NCBI GenBank assembly: GCA_041906305.1
Contig: JAYRJL010000001.1
Coordinates: 868,001-932,000, forward strand
DNA length: 64,000 nt
Direction: 5' to 3'
Source: SHVZ01 sp041906305
Lineage (GTDB): Bacteria; Pseudomonadota; Alphaproteobacteria; SHVZ01
The translations under genes and the position numbers were made by a program. Each line of letters starts with the position of its first letter. Position 1 is the first letter of the stretch. Of the stretch, positions 60,159-64,000 are shown piece by piece. A model generated the notes under the pieces. The model had not been told where the DNA came from and did no database searches. It saw only the letters and a program-made list of their open reading frames with translations.

Positions 60159-60547
60159 GGGGCCATCTCGAACGACGCGAACTCGAAGGCGGGCGCCACG
60201 GCGCAGCCGACCAGGGTCCAGGCGCCGAGCGGCCGCGCCGCCTGCCAGCAATTCGCCGGCACCGCGACCTGATGCGCGAAATCGCGACCCAGCATGTGAC
60301 GCTCGACGCGCTTGCCGTCGGCCGAGAGTGAAAGCTCCAGCGCATCGCCGTCATGGAAGTGCCAGACCTCGACCGCGTCGGTCACCCGATGCCAGCGCGA
60401 GATCTCGCCCGACTTCAGCAGGTAGAGGATCGTGGTGAGGTTGCCGCGGCCGCCGGCGGTGGGGCGATCGCGGTAGGTCTCGCGATAGTGTCCGCCTTCG
60501 GGATGAGGCTGCAGTCCGAGCCGCGCGATCAGGGCCTCGGCGCTCAT
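60137..60547 (-). CDS. Cupin-fold protein, DUF985 type
   Basis: A 136-residue cupin of the DUF985 family (yeast YML079w-like). LQPHPEGGHYRETYRD is the characteristic N-terminus, and the cupin core is SRWHRVTDAVEVWHFHDGDALEL, with metal-type histidines. DUF985 proteins have no settled function. It is the last gene of the gloB operon; its ATG overlaps the stop of the 41-codon GST fragment (ATGA, 60544-60547). Confidence 0.83.
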   Translation of the reverse strand: MSAEALIARLGLQPHPEGGHYRETYRDRPTAGGRGNLTTILYLLKSGEISRWHRVTDAVEVWHFHDGDALELSLSADGKRVERHMLGRDFAHQVAVPANCWQAARPLGAWTLVGCAVAPAFEFASFEMAPQGWEPG

Positions 60548-60669
60548 CGCGCTTTCGGCTGCGTCGGCGGCACCATCGTGCTGACGAAGTCGAGACGGCG
60601 ATCGAGCCCGCACTCGATCGCCGTCACCGTCACCTTCCGGGCATAGGGCGAGGAGTGGTAGAGCCTCAT
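60544..60669 (-). CDS. 41-codon GST N-terminal fragment, ATGA-coupled at both ends
   Basis: The frame starts MRLYHSSPYARKVTVTAI, a recognisable GST/thioredoxin-fold opening (compare MKLYYSAASPYVRK of the full gene upstream), but stops after 41 residues, covering only the first strand, first helix and second strand. The start overlaps the GST stop (ATGA at 60666-60669) and the stop overlaps the cupin start (ATGA at 60544-60547). It is either a relic of a deleted tandem GST or a maintained small protein. Divergence from the neighbour argues against a recent duplication. Confidence 0.6.
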   Translation of the reverse strand: MRLYHSSPYARKVTVTAIECGLDRRLDFVSTMVPPTQPKAR

Positions 60670-61277
60670 CCCTTCGGCGTCGTCGCCTGCATCGAGGGTC
60701 GGCGCGAGAAGGCGTCGTACCAGGCGAAGAGCTTCGGCCGACCCTTGCGGATGTCGCCGGCGACGTTGCGGAACTCGAGCCAGCCGATCGCGCAGGCGAG
60801 CGCGATCTGGCCGAGGTTGATCGGGCCGGAGAGCAGCGCCGTGTCGTTCTCCGCCATGTCGAGGCCCTGAGTGACCTTGGTCATCTGGCCGGCCATCCAC
60901 TCGGCCGAGCGCTTGTCCTCGGTGCGGACGACGGTCTCATACCGGCAGAGCAGGCCGGCATCGGTGATGCCGTCGGCCATCGCCTGCCAGCGCAGCACGC
61001 GCCAGCGGTCGGCACCTGCCTTCGGGATCAGCGGCGTGCCGGCATGCTGGGAGTCGAGGTACTCGCAGATGACGCGGGAATCGTAGAGCGCCATGCCGTC
61101 GTCGGTGACCAGCGTCGGCAGCTTCATCAGTGGATTCTCCTTGCCGAGATCCGTGTTGGGCTTGGTCGGCATGACGGCGGCGGGCTCATGCTGGATGCGG
61201 CCGTCGATGCCGGCTTCGATGGCAACGATCATGCACTTCCGGACGTAGGGCGAGGCAGCGGAGTAGTAGAGCTTCAT
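60666..61277 (-). CDS. Glutathione S-transferase
   Basis: A 203-residue cytosolic GST. The N-terminal domain begins MKLYYSAASPYVRKCMIVAI and continues with LMKLPTLVTDDGMALYDSR, whose SR pair contacts glutathione. The all-helical C-terminal domain includes LSGPINLGQIALACAIGWLE, the folding-motif region. The active-site residue is probably a serine in the SAASPY segment. It follows gloB by 18 bases and is coupled to the GST fragment, in a glutathione-linked operon. Confidence 0.9.
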   Translation of the reverse strand: MKLYYSAASPYVRKCMIVAIEAGIDGRIQHEPAAVMPTKPNTDLGKENPLMKLPTLVTDDGMALYDSRVICEYLDSQHAGTPLIPKAGADRWRVLRWQAMADGITDAGLLCRYETVVRTEDKRSAEWMAGQMTKVTQGLDMAENDTALLSGPINLGQIALACAIGWLEFRNVAGDIRKGRPKLFAWYDAFSRRPSMQATTPKG

Positions 61278-61295
61278 CGGATTCCTCTTCGGGGC

Positions 61296-62066
61296 TTAGA
61301 AGACGTCCTTGGCTTTGCGAACGGCGGCGAAGACCGCGACCGGGTCCCTGGCATCGAGACCGACGCCGCGGGCGAGCGCGGCATCGTCGGCACGGAGGAA
61401 CGGGTTGGTCGCGCGCTCTTCGGCGATGGTGGAGGGAACGGTCGGCTTGTTCTCGGCGCGAAGCGCGTCGACCGAGCGGCTGCGCGCCTGCAGCGCGGGA
61501 TTGCCGCCGTCGACCGACAGCGCGAAGCGGATGTTCGACTGCGTGTATTCGTGCGCGCAGTAGACGCGGGTGGGGTCGGGCAGGCGCTTGAGCTTGCCGA
61601 GCGAGGTCCACATCTGCTGCGGCGTGCCCTCGAACAGCCGGCCGCAGCCGGCGGCGAACAGCGTGTCGCCGCAGAACAGCGCCTCCGATTCCGGGAACCA
61701 GTAGGCGATGTGGCCGCTTGTGTGGCCGGGCACGTCGAAAACCTCGGCCTCGGCGTCGCCGAGGCGGAACTTCTCGCCGTCGCCGAGCGCTATCTCGATG
61801 CCGGGGATCCGGTCGCGATCCGCCTTCGGGCCGACAATGGTGCAGCCGGTCGCGGCCTTGATCGCGAGGTTGCCGCCGACATGGTCGCCGTGGTGATGGG
61901 TGTTCAGGATATGGGTGATCTTCCAGCCGAGTGCCTTGGCTCGTTCGAGCACGGGATCGGTGACGGCGGGATCGACGACGCCGACCTTGCCGGTCGCACG
62001 GTCGCGGACCAGATAGACGTAGTTGTCCTTGAGGACGGGGATCTGCTCGACGTCGATGCGGCTCAT
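61296..62066 (-). CDS. gloB: Hydroxyacylglutathione hydrolase (glyoxalase II)
   Basis: Hydrolyses S-lactoylglutathione in methylglyoxal detoxification; 256 residues. The metallo-beta-lactamase zinc motif THHHGDH is at 56-62, with a second histidine in VPGHTSGH and the aspartate in FCGDTLFAAGCGRL, a GloB-specific stretch. The C-terminal domain with CAHEYTQSNIRFAL is the glutathione-binding part. It heads the operon gloB-GST-fragment-cupin and is divergent from the methyltransferase gene (55 bases). Confidence 0.95.
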   Translation of the reverse strand: MSRIDVEQIPVLKDNYVYLVRDRATGKVGVVDPAVTDPVLERAKALGWKITHILNTHHHGDHVGGNLAIKAATGCTIVGPKADRDRIPGIEIALGDGEKFRLGDAEAEVFDVPGHTSGHIAYWFPESEALFCGDTLFAAGCGRLFEGTPQQMWTSLGKLKRLPDPTRVYCAHEYTQSNIRFALSVDGGNPALQARSRSVDALRAENKPTVPSTIAEERATNPFLRADDAALARGVGLDARDPVAVFAAVRKAKDVF

Positions 62067-62121
62067 GGGCTTGAAGTCCCTCAGGGCGGCGGACGATAGC
62101 AGAGCGTGCTAAGGTAAGGCC

Positions 62122-62889
62122 ATGTTCACGGACGTCGTCGACCTCAGGGATTTCTACGCTTCGAGGCGGGGTCAGGTGGCCCGGCGGCTGATCCGCGCGC
62201 GCCTCCGCCGCCTGTGGCCGGACGCGAAAGGCCTCTCGGTCCTCGGCCTCGGTTTCGCTACGCCCTATCTCGGCGCCTATCGCGAGGAGGCCGCCCGCCT
62301 GGTCGCGGCGATGCCGGCAAGCCAGGGCGTGCTGCCGTGGCCGCGCCCCGGCCTCAACGTCGTGGCGCTCGCCGAGGAAACGGAGCTGCCCTTCCCGGAC
62401 CTCTCCTTCGACCGGGTGCTGCTGGTGCATGCGCTGGAGGGCACCGAGGCGCTCCGACCGATGCTGCGCGAGGTCTGGCGGGTGCTGGCCGGCAGCGGCC
62501 GCCTGATGGTCATCACGCCAAACCGCCGCGGCGTCTGGGCCCGTAGCGACCGGACGCCTTTCGGCCACGGCCAGCCCTATTCGCTGGGCCAGCTCTCGAG
62601 GCTTCTCCGCGACACGCTCTTCACGCCGGTGCAGAGCGCCGCCGCCCTGTTCTCGCCGCCGCAGGCGATCGTGCCGCTCGCACGCTGGGCCCGGGACCTC
62701 GACAATATCGGCGAGCGCTGGGCCTCGACCTTCGCCGGCGTCGTCATGGTCGAGGCGGCGAAGCAGATCTATGCCGGCACCGCCGTTCCGCAGGCCGGCC
62801 GCAAGCGAAAGCGCGTGCTGGTGCCGATCCAGGGCGGTGCCGTCGCCGCCTCGGACCGACACTCCAGGTCTACCCCCGACGAAGCTTGA
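62122..62889 (+). CDS. SAM-dependent methyltransferase-like protein
   Basis: A 255-residue class I methyltransferase of the Methyltransf_11 type. The SAM-binding region VLGLGFATPYLGAY is present but lacks the full GxGxG pattern; motif II-IV region is FPDLSFDRVLLVHALEG, followed by EVWRVLAGSGRLMVITPN. Substrate unknown. It is divergent from gloB and converges on metW, overlapping its 3' end by 20 bases. The position next to gloB is common in alphaproteobacteria. Confidence 0.82.
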   Translation: MFTDVVDLRDFYASRRGQVARRLIRARLRRLWPDAKGLSVLGLGFATPYLGAYREEAARLVAAMPASQGVLPWPRPGLNVVALAEETELPFPDLSFDRVLLVHALEGTEALRPMLREVWRVLAGSGRLMVITPNRRGVWARSDRTPFGHGQPYSLGQLSRLLRDTLFTPVQSAAALFSPPQAIVPLARWARDLDNIGERWASTFAGVVMVEAAKQIYAGTAVPQAGRKRKRVLVPIQGGAVAASDRHSRSTPDEA

Positions 62890-63490
62890 AGATCGCCTGG
62901 GTGGCGACGAGGTTCGCCCATCGCGAGGTCACGCGCGAGGGAAGCGGCCGGCCGTTCGCATCCAGTGCGAGGCCCTCGACGATGGTGACGCCCAGCGTCT
63001 CGGCGAGGTTCAGGAAGTCGCGAATCGAGCAGAGGTGGATGTTCGGCGTCTCCCACCATTGGTAGGCCAGGGCCGGCGTCACCGGCATCCGCCCGCGCGC
63101 GGCGACCGACCAGCGCACTCGCCAATGGCCGAAGTTGGGAAACGAGACGATCGCGTGTCGCGCGATCCGCGAGAGCTCGGTGAGAACGCCTTTCGGATCC
63201 TCGGTCGCCTGCAGCGTCTGGCTCAGGATCGCGTAGTCGAAGGCGGCAGTGGGGTAGTCGCTGAGATCCTTGTCGGCATCCCCCTGGACGACCGAAAGTC
63301 CTCGGCCGACACAGGCGTTCACGCCGGCCTGGGAGAGCTCGATGCCGCGTCCCACGGCCCGCTTCTGGCGCTTGAGATATTCGAGCAGGGCACCGTCGCC
63401 GCATCCGACGTCGAGAACGCGCGTACCGTCCTCGATCATGTCGGCCACGAGCTGCAGATCGGGACGGATCAAGGCGGTTCGGATCGTCAT
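62870..63490 (-). CDS. metW: Methionine biosynthesis protein MetW
   Basis: A 206-residue methyltransferase-fold protein. VLDVGCGDGALLEYL is the SAM-type motif and DYAILSQTLQATEDPKGVL, HAIVSFPNFGHW and NIHLCSIRDFLNL are the MetW signatures. In MetX-MetW bacteria it is needed together with MetX for homoserine acylation. Its ATG overlaps the metX stop by four bases (ATGA, 63487-63490), so the pair is coupled. Confidence 0.94.
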   Translation of the reverse strand: MTIRTALIRPDLQLVADMIEDGTRVLDVGCGDGALLEYLKRQKRAVGRGIELSQAGVNACVGRGLSVVQGDADKDLSDYPTAAFDYAILSQTLQATEDPKGVLTELSRIARHAIVSFPNFGHWRVRWSVAARGRMPVTPALAYQWWETPNIHLCSIRDFLNLAETLGVTIVEGLALDANGRPLPSRVTSRWANLVATQAIFKLRRG

Positions 63491-64000
63491 GCGAGGCCGG
63501 CGAGCTCGGCCGAGCCGGCGATGAAGCCGGACAGCACCGCGTGGAACTCGGGCTCGTCGAGCAGGAAGGCGTCGTGGCCCTTGTCGCTCTTGATCTCGAC
63601 GAAGCTGACGTCGGCCGCGACCGCGTTCAGCGCGTGCACGATGGCGCGGCTCTCGCCGGTCGGGAACAGCCAGTCCGAGGTGAAGCTGATCAGGCAGAAG
63701 CGGCAGGTCGATCCTCGGAAAGCGTTGGCGAGCACGCCACCGTGCTCGGCGGCGAGGTCGAAATAGTCCATCGCGCGGGTGATGTAGAGGTAGGAGTTTG
63801 CGTCGAAGCGGTCGACGAAGGTGATGCCCTGATGGCGAAGATAGCTCTCCACCTGAAAGTCGGCCTCGAAGCCGTAGGAGAGCGACTTCCGGTCCTGCAG
63901 GTTGCGCCCGAACTTCCGGTGAAGCGCGGACTCGGAGAGATAGGTGATGTGTGCCGCCATGCGCGCGACCGCGAGGCCGCGCGTGGGATTGGTCTCCTGA
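63487..64000 (-). CDS. metX: Homoserine O-acetyltransferase (5' end outside window)
   Basis: Transfers an acyl group to homoserine, the first committed step of methionine synthesis. Only the C-terminal 170 codons are present; the frame is open to the window edge, and the visible part begins QETNPTRGLAVARM. MAAHITYLSE is the family block, and two catalytic residues are visible: the aspartate in SFTSDWLFPT and the histidine in SDKGHDAFLLD. The nucleophile serine lies outside. It is coupled to metW. Whether acetyl or succinyl is used cannot be read here. Confidence 0.94.
   Translation of the reverse strand, partial: QETNPTRGLAVARMAAHITYLSESALHRKFGRNLQDRKSLSYGFEADFQVESYLRHQGITFVDRFDANSYLYITRAMDYFDLAAEHGGVLANAFRGSTCRFCLISFTSDWLFPTGESRAIVHALNAVAADVSFVEIKSDKGHDAFLLDEPEFHAVLSGFIAGSAELAGLA

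Overview
The window is 64 kb of gene-dense, GC-rich DNA from one bacterial chromosome. The gene set points to an alphaproteobacterium: an NDUFA9-like oxidoreductase, a Tim44-domain protein, a YggT-DUF167-folD overlap, a metX-metW pair, a class III cyclase of the Sinorhizobium CyaC type, and an ornithine decarboxylase behind a structured leader. Codon use looks uniform. I found no tRNA, rRNA, insertion sequence, integrase, phage gene or CRISPR array, and no gene-free stretch longer than about 200 bases. I cannot name the genus; a Rhodospirillales-like lineage is a guess.

Layout. 0-6.5 kb: the 5' part of asd, an EamA transporter, a ThDP enzyme, a purple-acid-phosphatase-like protein, a secernin-like hydrolase and a D-2-hydroxyacid dehydrogenase, followed by a long inverted repeat. 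6.7-13.3 kb: divergent catabolic operons, with a D-threonine aldolase-like enzyme plus an orphan molybdenum hydroxylase large subunit on one side and an M81 peptidase plus MFS transporter on the other. 13.3-22.6 kb: a tungstate/molybdate-type ABC permease and ATPase without binding protein, sodB, yggT/DUF167/folD, a MATE pump, sthA, an unrecognised 366-residue protein and a MOT1-like molybdate transporter. 22.7-29.6 kb: a Spy-like protein, a hisC-dadA-racemase operon, a degenerate histidine kinase, a class III cyclase and a secreted nuclease-like protein.

29.6-37.3 kb is one tightly overlapped minus-strand polysaccharide operon: manC, a 1147-residue methyltransferase/coiled-coil/double glycosyltransferase, wzm, wzt with a C-terminal carbohydrate-binding region, and a second methyltransferase. 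This is the layout of an ABC-exported O-antigen or capsule. 37.4-49.3 kb: a lone prepilin peptidase, YqhA, NDUFA9-like and Tim44 proteins, a divergent GST/HxlR pair, a fold-type IV aminotransferase, two related DUF1194 von Willebrand proteins flanking threonine aldolase and a DoeB-like deacylase, and a diheme/2Fe-2S membrane cyclase.

49.4-54.2 kb: a GldA/GldF/GldG-like ABC system with a DUF4340 partner. 54.2-58.7 kb: putrescine synthesis (agmatinase-family enzyme, ornithine decarboxylase) and polyhydroxybutyrate precursor genes phaA-phaB. 58.7-64 kb: a NUDIX hydrolase, a second EamA transporter, a glutathione-linked operon (gloB, GST, a 41-codon GST fragment, a cupin), two methyltransferase-fold proteins and the metX-metW operon running off the window.

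The observations I rank highest are the methyltransferase/coiled-coil/glycosyltransferase fusion next to a carbohydrate-binding Wzt, the histidine kinase that has lost the H, N, G1 and G2 motifs beside a cyclase, the CyaC-like redox cyclase, and the GST N-terminal fragment joined to both neighbours by ATGA overlaps.
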